A DNA stretch of 13,431 bases from Pseudomonadales bacterium. GTDB lineage: Bacteria; Pseudomonadota; Gammaproteobacteria; Pseudomonadales; UBA3067. Shown here piece after piece: positions 1 to 5,735 of this stretch. A program made the position numbers and the translations under genes. Each line of letters opens with the position of its first letter. Within the stretch, counting starts at the first letter, position 1. The stretch is from assembly GCA_016763235.1 (NCBI GenBank), contig JAESUE010000363.1:1-13431 (forward strand), given 5' to 3'. The notes beneath the pieces were generated by a model. That model was given only the letters and a program-made list of their open reading frames with translations, had not been told where the DNA came from and made no database searches.

Positions 1-467
1 GAGCCGCCAATGCCGATATTCACGATATCGGATATTTTCTCTCCGCTGCCACCCAGTGTGTCGCCCTGGTGTAATCGGTTGACGAAATCGGCCATTTTAT
101 TTTTGGCATTGTTGATTTCGGTGATGATGTTGATACCGTCTATATCAATGGATGTGCAGCGGCTATCCCTGAGGGCCGTGTGTAAGGCAGGGCGGTTTTC
201 CGTATGGTTGAGCCGCTCTCCTTGGCGTAAGGATTTGCGGGCGGCCTCAAAGCCCTGTTCTTCTGCAAGCGCGCTGAATAACTTCAGCGTATCCTCGGTG
301 ATTAGGTTTTTCGAGTAATCAAGGTGAAGCCCAGCAGCGTCCATTGAGAAATGTTGCGCTCGCTGGGTGTTGCTGGAGAAGAGCGTGGAAAGGGTTGTTT
401 TTGCAATCTCTTTTTGGTGCTGGTGGAGTTTTTTCCATGAAATTGCACTTGAAAGACGAGTTGGCAT
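1..467 (-). CDS. pgi: Glucose-6-phosphate isomerase, N-terminal 155 residues (cut by window edge)
   Basis: Interconverts glucose 6-phosphate and fructose 6-phosphate in the cytoplasm (glycolysis/gluconeogenesis). Reading the minus strand from the ATG at 467 gives MPTRLSSAISWKKLHQHQKE and so on. The typical Pgi N-terminal features follow: an LDYSKN segment, LNHTENRPALHTALRD, and at the window edge VNIGIGGS, the glycine-rich start of the first SIS sugar-phosphate domain. About a quarter to a third of the usual ~550 residues is present, and the break is the window edge, not a mutation. The start is supported by AAGGAGAG (476-483), seven to eight bases upstream. panD, also on the minus strand, lies upstream and ends in a terminator, so pgi is probably transcribed separately. 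The same panD-pgi adjacency occurs in Pseudomonas. Confidence 0.95.
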   Translation of the reverse strand, partial: MPTRLSSAISWKKLHQHQKEIAKTTLSTLFSSNTQRAQHFSMDAAGLHLDYSKNLITEDTLKLFSALAEEQGFEAARKSLRQGERLNHTENRPALHTALRDSRCTSIDIDGINIITEINNAKNKMADFVNRLHQGDTLGGSGEKISDIVNIGIGG

Positions 468-714
468 TAGAGTGTCTCTCCTTGAAAAAGTAAGGCCTAA
501 TCGATAGCGTAGCTAGTCAGCTATCGCTCAAATTTGAATGCAATCTGAACAATTACAAGGTTCGCTGAGTAGTTACTCGATATCTAGCATAACGTGGATT
601 AAAAGGCTTAAACAGAGAAATAGAGTTTCAAGCGTATGAATTTTGACGAAATTGATAGTCTGTACTACTTTGAATAGTAGTTGAGAGGGATTAAATATTT
701 TGAAAAATAATAAT
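468..714. other. Intergenic region between pgi and the panD terminator
   Basis: No convincing protein gene is present. The region holds the pgi ribosome-binding site (476-483), a short copy of the dispersed inverted-repeat element (509-576), and a small hairpin ACTACT...AGTAGT near 664-682. The pgi promoter must lie here or inside the repeat. I could not pick a convincing -10/-35 pair. The stretch 580-714 is AT-rich and otherwise featureless. Confidence 0.6.
509..576. repeat. Dispersed inverted-repeat (MITE-like) element, short copy C
   Basis: Ends are GTAGCTAGTCAGC (509-521) and GCTGAGTAGTTAC (564-576), imperfect inverted repeats of each other. Between them is TCGCTCAAATTTGAATGC followed by CTGAAC, the core shared with the copies at 3064-3204 and 7284-7413. 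This copy lacks about 70 bp of the interior, consistent with deletion between the two GCTCAAATT-like segments seen in the long copies. The bases just outside are TCGATAGC (501-508) and TCGATATC (577-584), 7 of 8 identical, a possible target duplication. It contains no ORF. Confidence 0.75.
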
Positions 715-745
715 AAAAAAACGCCGCACAATTATGTGCAGCGCC
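715..745 (-). terminator. Intrinsic terminator downstream of panD
   Basis: On the minus strand a stem CGCTGCAC / GTGCGGCG (736-743 with 722-729, one G-U pair, loop 730-735) is followed directly by seven T residues (721-715). A second small hairpin, GCTGAA-N4-TTCAGC (750-765), lies between the panD stop and this stem. The order stem then T-run fits Rho-independent termination of the panD transcript before pgi. Confidence 0.85.
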
Positions 746-828
746 TTTGGCTGAATTTTTTCAGCTTAACCCTCTATCTTGCTTGGCATGTAACCAGCGG
801 CAGAGGGGAGTCCTATCGTTACAGACGC

Positions 829-1209
829 TTAAGCGACTTGTACGGGTATTGCGTTACTGGCGCGTGTAATTTCATTGCCTGGGCCAAGATAAATCAGCCG
901 TGGTTTGAAATTAATCAGCTCTGCTGCGCTGTACTCTGCATAAGCACAAATAATCACGCGATCACCAACGGCTGCCTTATGAGCAGCTGCGCCGTTTACC
1001 GAGATCATTCTGGAGCCACTTTCACCGCGAATAGCATAGGTGGTGAAGCGTTCGCCATTATTTAAGTTGTAGATCTGGATCTGTTCGTATTCCCGGATAC
1101 CGGCCATATCGAGCATATCGCCATCAATGGCGCATGATCCTTCATACTCAAGCTCCGCGTGGGTTACTTGGGCTTGATGCAATTTGGCTTTCAGCATAGT
1201 GCTTTGCAT
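829..1209 (-). CDS. panD: Aspartate 1-decarboxylase proenzyme
   Basis: Makes beta-alanine from L-aspartate for pantothenate and coenzyme A synthesis. It is a pyruvoyl enzyme that cleaves itself between Gly24 and Ser25. Those residues are at exactly these positions here in YEGSCAID (residues 22-29), with MLKAKLHQAQVTHAEL before it. The length, 126 aa, is normal for the family. The ATG at 1209 is preferred over the one at codon 5 because it gives the family numbering and has AAGGGGG eight bases upstream. The gene is co-directional with panC but separated by 128 bp that contain a good promoter candidate, so it can be expressed independently of panBC. The long plus-strand frame over 700-1065 is its shadow. 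Confidence 0.96.
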   Translation of the reverse strand: MQSTMLKAKLHQAQVTHAELEYEGSCAIDGDMLDMAGIREYEQIQIYNLNNGERFTTYAIRGESGSRMISVNGAAAHKAAVGDRVIICAYAEYSAAELINFKPRLIYLGPGNEITRASNAIPVQVA

Positions 1210-1257
1210 AGCTAGCCACCCCCTTTTTTTCGTGAATTATGCGTGCTGACTTGCGAT

Positions 1258-1285
1258 ATTATACGTTGCTTTATACTGAATTTAA
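1258..1285 (-). promoter_or_regulatory. Candidate sigma-70 promoter for panD
   Basis: On the minus strand a perfect -10 TATAAT (1258-1263) has a weaker -35 TTAAAT (1280-1285) at 16 bp. Transcription would start near 1250, about 40 bases before the panD start. A short palindrome AACAGC-N7-GCTGTT (1284-1302) abuts the -35. It could be a weak terminator for panC or an operator, but it has no T-run. Confidence 0.55.
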
Positions 1286-1337
1286 CAGCTTTTCGGGCTG
1301 TTTCAGCATAATGGCCGGCAAGTATGCCTTAAACTTA

Positions 1338-2189
1338 TTATTGGTTCAACTCTAAGGTGAGGTTATCAATAAGACGGGTTTTACCTAAAAAGGCTGCACC
1401 AAGTATGACAAGGCGAGTGCTATTGGCGCCAGGCTTGGCCAATGTGTCTGCATCCCTGATTTCCAGGTAATCGGTAGAAAAGCCCGTTTCATCAAGTGAT
1501 TGTCGTGTATTTCGAAGCAATGTGGCGTGATCTTTTTCAGCAGAAAGCAGTGCCGATTTTATCTGTTTGAGCGCGTGGTAAAGTTTTGGTGCTGTATTAC
1601 GCTCACGGGTATTTAAATACCCGTTACGAGAACTCATCGCTAGATTGTCGGCTTCACGGCATGTTTCAACGCCAATAATCTTAATAGGAAAACAAAGGTC
1701 TACCACCATTTTTCGGATGGTGGTGAGTTGTTGAAAATCTTTTTGGCCAAAAATCGCCACGTCTGGCTGTATCATGTTGAAGAGTTTTGTAACGACGGTT
1801 GTCACGCCGTCAAAGTGGCCGGGGCGTTTCTCGCCGCAAAGACATTCGGTACACCCTGGCACGTGTACGGTGGTTTGATTCAGGCCGTTAGGGTAGATCT
1901 CCTTGACGGAGGGGGTTAGCAGAAAGTGGTTGCCGGCATGTGCTAGTTTTTCCTTATCGGCTTCAAGCGTGCGCGGATAACTGTCTAGGTCTTCGTTAGG
2001 GCCAAATTGCATGGGGTTAACAAAGATAGTGCTGACCACTACATCTGCATGCTTGAGGGCTTCTTTAACCAAGGAGATGTGCCCAGCATGAAGGTTCCCC
2101 ATGGTGGGGACGAGAGCGATGCGTTTATTTGCCAGTCTAAGTGGGTGTAACTCTTTTCGAATGGCATTAATGGTGTTCAGAGTTTTCAT
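1338..2189 (-). CDS. panC: Pantothenate synthetase (pantoate--beta-alanine ligase)
   Basis: Condenses pantoate with beta-alanine, using ATP through a pantoyl-adenylate, to form pantothenate. Visible motifs are PTMGNLHAGH (residues 28-37, the HIGH-type nucleotide site), QFGPNED (61-67, pantoate binding region), FGQKDFQQ (147-154) and the KMSKS-like MSSRN (185-189). Its length of 283 aa is typical. The ATG at 2189 overlaps the panB stop by one base (TAATG on the minus strand), implying translational coupling to panB, which supplies ketopantoate. The product of panD, next downstream, is its other substrate. Nothing is missing or unusual. Confidence 0.97.
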   Translation of the reverse strand: MKTLNTINAIRKELHPLRLANKRIALVPTMGNLHAGHISLVKEALKHADVVVSTIFVNPMQFGPNEDLDSYPRTLEADKEKLAHAGNHFLLTPSVKEIYPNGLNQTTVHVPGCTECLCGEKRPGHFDGVTTVVTKLFNMIQPDVAIFGQKDFQQLTTIRKMVVDLCFPIKIIGVETCREADNLAMSSRNGYLNTRERNTAPKLYHALKQIKSALLSAEKDHATLLRNTRQSLDETGFSTDYLEIRDADTLAKPGANSTRLVILGAAFLGKTRLIDNLTLELNQ

Positions 2190-2989
2190 TAACTGAATCC
2201 ATGTTCTTCGCTGGGGAAATAGCCATTTTTTACCGCGTGATGGTAAGCGGAAATGGCTGCCTGGATACTGCCGCCGTTTTCCGATAAGAAGTTCTTAACG
2301 AATTTGGCCGGCTTATTAGGCGTTAGCCCCAGCATATCGTGGAGCACCAGCACTTGCCCATCTGTATCGGGGCCTGCACCAATGCCAATTACGGGGATAT
2401 CTACTTTTTCTGTTACGACTTTGCCTACAGAGCTAGGCACGCATTCCAGCAGTAACATTGCGGCACCGGCTTCTTGGGCGGCCAGTGCTTCACGCAGTAA
2501 CTGTGCAGCGGCTTCGGGGGAGCGGCCTTGTACTTTGTAACCACCAAATTTATGTACAGACTGAGGGGTAAGGCCAAGGTGGACACAGCTGGGAATACCG
2601 CAGTCACTGAGTCGGCTTACGGAGTCATTGAGCCATTCGCCGCCCTCTAGCTTTACTAGTTCGGCCCCCGCTTGCATGAGTTTGGCTGCATTTTTTAGTG
2701 TTTGGTCGGGGGAGCCGTAGGTCATAAAAGGCATGTCAGCCATGATCAAAGAGCTTTTGTTGCCGCGAGCCACGCAAGCTGTGTGATAGACCATATCGTT
2801 AATGCTGACGGGTATGGTGCTGTCGCAGCCCTGAAGCACCATGCCTAGCGAGTCGCCCACCAGCATGACTTCGACGCCGGCTGCGGAAATAAAGTGACTA
2901 AAGCAGGCGTCATACGCCGTGAGGCAGGAGAATTTTTCCCGCTGTGCTTTAAGTTGACGCAGCGTATTGAGAGTGGCTTTTGGGCTCAT
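2189..2989 (-). CDS. panB: 3-methyl-2-oxobutanoate hydroxymethyltransferase (ketopantoate synthase)
   Basis: Transfers a hydroxymethyl group from 5,10-methylene-tetrahydrofolate to 2-oxoisovalerate, the first committed step to pantothenate. The Mg-binding and catalytic residues known in E. coli (D45, D84, E114, E181) are matched by D46 in VGDSLG, D85 in ADMPFM, E115 in KLEGG and E182 in LLECVPS. Length, 266 aa, is normal. The start at 2989 gives the usual N-terminus, but no strong Shine-Dalgarno is visible upstream. Its cofactor depends on folate, and folK lies just upstream. The 190-bp folK-panB gap is mostly filled by a dispersed repeat (3064-3204). The gene is normally in an operon with folK, so the insertion may affect read-through. 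Confidence 0.96.
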   Translation of the reverse strand: MSPKATLNTLRQLKAQREKFSCLTAYDACFSHFISAAGVEVMLVGDSLGMVLQGCDSTIPVSINDMVYHTACVARGNKSSLIMADMPFMTYGSPDQTLKNAAKLMQAGAELVKLEGGEWLNDSVSRLSDCGIPSCVHLGLTPQSVHKFGGYKVQGRSPEAAAQLLREALAAQEAGAAMLLLECVPSSVGKVVTEKVDIPVIGIGAGPDTDGQVLVLHDMLGLTPNKPAKFVKNFLSENGGSIQAAISAYHHAVKNGYFPSEEHGFS

Positions 2990-3063
2990 TTTTTATCACT
3001 CGTTGTAGGTGTTTCGCAGGCAATGATGGGCTGAGTGTACAGGAAGTGATGCGGTATTTTGTT

Positions 3064-3204
3064 GTAACTACTCAGCTCACGCTCAAATTCGCGCATAACG
3101 GTGTTAAAAAATGATCATTTATACGTATAAATTGACATTTTTCGCCTTGTTCTGCTCAAATTTGAACGCAAGCTGAACAGTTACAGTCTTGGCTCAATAG
3201 TGAC
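3064..3204. repeat. Dispersed inverted-repeat (MITE-like) element, long copy A
   Basis: A 141-bp element with left end GTAACTACTCAGC (3064-3076) and a decayed right end GCTCAATAGTGAC (3192-3204). The left end is the exact inverse of the right end of copy C (GCTGAGTAGTTAC). The interior shares long blocks with copy B: CGCGCATAA, GTTAAAAAAT, TTCGC and TTGTTCTGCTCAAATTTGAAC. It has no ORF. It includes two palindromes, AATGATCATT and TTATACGTATAA, near 3110-3132. The right end lies inside folK and encodes its last residues. Confidence 0.8.
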
Positions 3205-3738
3205 AGGCAGTTTTTGTAGGGTTTGGTTAGAAAGTTCTTGCCGAAGATGACTCAGTGGTATGCCGATTTCTATTTCTAAGTGGGGGTTTAATTCGAGCAG
3301 AGGAAGCACCACGAATGAGCGGTTTTGGATTTCGGGGTGAGGTAAGGAAAGTTCGGGGCTGTTTCGGACTAACCATGGGGCAGGGCTTGTGGCCTCAGTG
3401 GAGAAGGGGCGGTAAAGCAAGATATCAAGATCAAGTACTCTAGGCCCCCAACGTTCGCCGCTGCGAACTCGGCCATGCTGGTTTTCAATATGTTGGCACT
3501 GGTGCAGCAATTCTAAAGGGGAAAGGGAGGTTCTCAGGTAGCCAACGGCGTTAATGTAATCGTTTTGATCTTTTGGGCCGAGCGCTGCGCTACGATAAAA
3601 ACTTGAGCAGCCTTGTAGGGATATTTCGGGTATTTTTTTGAGCTGTTCCAGTGCGGATTCTAACTGTTGTAGCGGTTTGTCGAGGTTGGCGCCAAGGCCT
3701 ATATAGGCTTCGGCGCGGTGTGTGTGTTGTTCGCCCAT
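3181..3738 (-). CDS. folK: 2-amino-4-hydroxy-6-hydroxymethyldihydropteridine pyrophosphokinase (HPPK)
   Basis: Transfers pyrophosphate from ATP to 6-hydroxymethyl-dihydropterin in folate synthesis. AYIGLGANLDKP (residues 11-22) is the family N-terminus, and RWGPRVLDLDILLY (96-109) is the HPPK signature with the Mg-binding aspartates D103 and D105. At 185 aa it is slightly longer than the usual ~160-170. The extra length is a linker after ILLYRPFS and the C-terminus. The last seven residues (VTIEPRL) and the TAA are encoded by the right end of the repeat at 3064-3204, so the original C-terminus was probably replaced on insertion. The catalytic core is intact. pcnB lies 46 bp upstream on the same strand, so pcnB-folK is likely one transcript. 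An AAGGCGAG-like ribosome site precedes the ATG at a slightly long spacing. Confidence 0.95.
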   Translation of the reverse strand: MGEQHTHRAEAYIGLGANLDKPLQQLESALEQLKKIPEISLQGCSSFYRSAALGPKDQNDYINAVGYLRTSLSPLELLHQCQHIENQHGRVRSGERWGPRVLDLDILLYRPFSTEATSPAPWLVRNSPELSLPHPEIQNRSFVVLPLLELNPHLEIEIGIPLSHLRQELSNQTLQKLPVTIEPRL

Positions 3739-3784
3739 GATGTGTTTCTCGCCTTTTCCCGCGTGTCTTTTACTGCGCTATTTT

Positions 3785-5140
3785 TTAGTCTTGCGGGTTG
3801 CTAGGTTTCGTTTTGGGGCGTCGGCGTCGTTTTTTTCGACCAGGGGCATGGGGCGCTAATTCTGTGACCATCTTTTGCCGCTCGGTTTCATCGGCTTCTT
3901 GGTAAGTTGTCCACCATTCACCGAGGCCGGGCTCTATTTCACCGGACTGTTCGCGGAGTAGCAAGAAATCATAGGCTGCACGGAAGCGGGGGTGGCTATA
4001 AAGTCTTTCTGCGCGATTACCATTACGGCGGGCAAGTTTAAATTGTAAATCCCACATTTCTCGCATCGCAATGGTGAAACGACGTGGTACGGCGATGCGC
4101 TGAATTTGCTGTTCGATGATGCAGTGGGCTGCTTTCTGCAGGGCTTGCATCGGCGGTAAACCCTGATCTTGCAGTTTTTCCATTTCTTCACGAACGGGGT
4201 GCCAAAGTAACACAGCAAAAAGAAAAGATGGGGCGATGTGTTTACCTGCCTGTATTCGTTCATCGGTGTTGCGCATGGCCTGAATAATTAATTGCGTCGC
4301 ATGCTCACCCGGTGGGGAGGGGATAAAAGGGAAGAGGTGGGTGGCCAAATTGTAGTGCTGGAGTAGGTTCCAGCTGGCCTCTGCGTAACCGCTGGTAAAT
4401 ATTTTCTGGCTTTCATCAAACAGGCGCGCGTTGGGAATATGATCGAGCAAGTTGCCTAGTTTATGTATGGGGGCGGCAGTTTCTGCAGCGATATCAAAAT
4501 TCAGTTTGGCGGCAAAGCGTATGGCGCGAAGCATGCGTACGGGGTCTTCCCGGTATCGGGATTCTGGGTCTCCAATCAACTGAATCTGGCGTTTTTCCAA
4601 GTCATCGAGGCCGTTGGCGAAATCCCGAACGGTAAAATCTTCGATGGAGTAATAAAGGGCGTTGATAGTGAAATCACGCCTTAAGGCATCTTCATCGAGG
4701 TTACCGTAGACGTTATCTTTTAATAGCTGCCCTGTTTCTGACTGTTGATGCTGGGCATGGCCGGGTTCTTGTGGCGCGGCGCGGAAGGTTGCTACTTCAA
4801 TCATTTCGCGGCCGAATAAAACGTGCACTAAGCGAAAGCGACGTCCAATCAAACGGGAGTTTCTGAATAGTGCATTCACTTCTTCGGGGTGAGCGCTAGT
4901 GGCGATGTCAAAATCTTTAGGGTGGCCGTCTAGCAGAAGGTCGCGCACGCCTCCGCCCACCAAATAGGCTTCAAAGCCGGCGTTTTTCAGACGGTAAAGT
5001 ACCTTGAGTGCGCTCTCGCTAATATTGTTGCGGGAGATGCAGTGTTGGTCGCGGGGGATAATTTGAGGGCCAGAAGGCATTGTTTTTTTGTGGTGGCCTT
5101 TTTTTGTTGGAGTTAAACGTTGAATCAGTTTTCGCAGCAC
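3785..5140 (-). CDS. pcnB: Poly(A) polymerase I
   Basis: Adds 3' poly(A) tails that promote RNA decay. It belongs to the class II nucleotidyltransferase family shared with CCA-adding enzymes. The catalytic motif is LVGGGVRD (residues 60-67) with the aspartate pair D76/D78 in PKDFDIATSAHPEE. RRDFTINALYY (154-164) follows, and the C-terminus carries the basic tail GRKKRRRRPKTK typical of PcnB. Length, 451 aa, also fits PcnB better than a CCA enzyme. The start shown is a GTG at 5140. The first ATG is codon 21 (5080). I prefer GTG because MLRKLIQRLTP resembles the Pseudomonas N-terminus, and PcnB is known for non-AUG starts in E. coli. No clear Shine-Dalgarno precedes either. A strong promoter candidate lies at 5182-5210. 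The gene directly follows the predicted CrcZ-like RNA, as in Pseudomonas. Confidence 0.93.
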   Translation of the reverse strand: MLRKLIQRLTPTKKGHHKKTMPSGPQIIPRDQHCISRNNISESALKVLYRLKNAGFEAYLVGGGVRDLLLDGHPKDFDIATSAHPEEVNALFRNSRLIGRRFRLVHVLFGREMIEVATFRAAPQEPGHAQHQQSETGQLLKDNVYGNLDEDALRRDFTINALYYSIEDFTVRDFANGLDDLEKRQIQLIGDPESRYREDPVRMLRAIRFAAKLNFDIAAETAAPIHKLGNLLDHIPNARLFDESQKIFTSGYAEASWNLLQHYNLATHLFPFIPSPPGEHATQLIIQAMRNTDERIQAGKHIAPSFLFAVLLWHPVREEMEKLQDQGLPPMQALQKAAHCIIEQQIQRIAVPRRFTIAMREMWDLQFKLARRNGNRAERLYSHPRFRAAYDFLLLREQSGEIEPGLGEWWTTYQEADETERQKMVTELAPHAPGRKKRRRRPKTKPSNPQD

Positions 5141-5181
5141 AGAGTAGGGCTCGATGGTTAATTTAGGTGCAATGGATGGCT

Positions 5182-5210
5182 ATTAGAGAGAAAAGCAGGG
5201 GAAAAGTCAA
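5182..5210 (-). promoter_or_regulatory. Sigma-70 promoter candidate for pcnB-folK
   Basis: On the minus strand -35 TTGACT (5205-5210) and -10 TCTAAT (5182-5187) are each 5 of 6 matches to consensus, with an ideal 17-bp spacer. The predicted start near 5175 leaves a leader of about 35 bases before the GTG at 5140, which supports that start codon. It lies about 80 bp beyond the predicted terminator of the small RNA, so pcnB would have its own promoter. Confidence 0.7.
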
Positions 5211-5290
5211 AAGACCTTGGTTGATAACTAAATGTGCAGCGGGTATGAGTATGGAATTTAGATTATTCCTTTGAGCTAAGGTTTTGTTTT

Positions 5291-5361
5291 GACAAATAAG
5301 AAAGGCGCTAACAGTGCATCACTTTATTTTTATATTAGTTGTGATGACTATTAGCGCCTTT
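5291..5361 (-). terminator. Long stem-loop at the end of the CrcZ-like RNA
   Basis: AAAGGCGCTAA (5301-5311) and TTAGCGCCTTT (5351-5361) are perfect inverted repeats. The stem extends to about 20 pairs (5301-5322 with 5341-5361, with one wobble-type position and one bulge). The loop 5323-5340 is A-rich on the minus strand. On that strand the stem is followed by CTTATTTG, a moderate U-rich tail. The ends are also A/T-rich in the other direction, so it could be bidirectional. Confidence 0.7.
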
Positions 5362-5493
5362 GACATTTTGTACGGAATATTATTTTTATTATGGTCCGTA
5401 AATTTAAGAAGGTAAGGGTATATGGTCGATATACGCTTACCCACTATCATTTTTGTTATTCTATTTTTGTTGTTGTTTTTATTATGTCTTACA
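5293..5493 (-). ncRNA. crcZ: CrcZ-like Hfq/Crc-titrating small RNA (predicted)
   Basis: Predicted RNA of about 200 nt transcribed on the minus strand from a sigma-54 promoter. The 5' part has seven consecutive AAN triplets (5483 to 5463) and, two bases later, four more (5460 to 5449). A hairpin GGTAAGCGTATAT/ATATACCCTTACC follows (5441-5429 with 5423-5411, one mismatch). A second hairpin TACGGA/TCCGTA (5400-5395 with 5376-5371) shows AATAAAAATAAT in its loop. A third long stem (5361-5341 with 5322-5301) has an A-rich loop and acts as the end. AANAANAA 'CA motifs' bind the distal face of Hfq together with Crc in Pseudomonas, where CrcZ lies between cbrB and pcnB, exactly as here. CrcZ is about 350-400 nt in Pseudomonas, so this one is shorter. 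No ORF with a ribosome site is seen. The function is inferred from position, promoter and motifs, and the 5' and 3' ends are predicted. Confidence 0.78.
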
Positions 5494-5502
5494 CATTACA
5501 GA

Positions 5503-5520
5503 TAGCACTTAGCGTGCCAA
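5503..5520 (-). promoter_or_regulatory. Sigma-54 (-24/-12) promoter of the CrcZ-like RNA
   Basis: The minus strand reads TTGGCACGCTAAGTGCTA. The consensus is TGGCACG-N4-TTGCW. GG at -24 (5518-5517) and GC at -12 (5506-5505) are separated by exactly 10 bases, and the only departure from the core is G for the first T of TTGC. Transcription would start near 5493. The activator should be the neighbouring CbrB, a sigma-54-dependent regulator with an intact GAFTGA loop. Confidence 0.85.
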
Positions 5521-5604
5521 GAATTTACGCGTAGTTATTATTGTAGTAAATACAGTGACATACACGAGAATGATGGTTCTTTGCTAAAAGTGACCACTGG
5601 GGGT

Positions 5605-5676
5605 TGTTACCAACAGGGGCTGATAAAACTGTTACCTTTGGGTACATAGGTAACAGGTAACAAGTGCTAGGTAACA
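5605..5676 (-). promoter_or_regulatory. Putative CbrB enhancer: five GTTACC/GGTAAC boxes
   Basis: Plus-strand boxes are TGTTACC at 5605-5611 and 5630-5636, and GGTAACA at 5649-5655, 5656-5662 and 5670-5676. The pair 5630-5635/5650-5655 reads TGTTAC-N14-GTAACA, the arrangement I recall being proposed for CbrB sites in Pseudomonas putida. The array is centred about 150 bp upstream of the predicted sigma-54 start, a usual enhancer distance. A weak hairpin AAAGTG/CACTTT (5685-5701) separates it from the cbrB stop and may be a poor cbrB terminator. Confidence 0.72.
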
Positions 5677-5735
5677 GATAGCATAAAGTGCTGGCCACTT
5701 TTTATGTAAATGGGTTTTCGCTACGACCTTTTATT

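Noticed and set aside
700..1065. 121-codon plus-strand open frame antisense to panD
   Set aside because: It covers the panD terminator and the reverse of a well-conserved gene, has no ribosome site, and the product looks like no family I know.
1284..1302. AACAGC-N7-GCTGTT as a terminator of panBC
   Set aside because: It has no U-rich tail and overlaps the panD -35 region, so it is recorded only as a possible operator or weak attenuator.
3110..3132. Covarying palindromes inside the long repeat copies
   Set aside because: AATGATCATT in copy A and TAACTAGTTA in copy B are centred two bases apart when aligned, so they are not true compensatory changes.
5301..5361. Integron attC-like site suggested by GGCGCTAA...TTAGCGCC
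   Set aside because: The expected RYYYAAC/GTTRRRY core boxes are not both present, no integrase or cassette is nearby, and a terminator stem explains it better.
5605..5676. CRISPR-like or tandem repeat array from the GTTACC/GGTAAC boxes
   Set aside because: Units are only 7 bp, in mixed orientation and with irregular spacing, which fits transcription-factor sites.
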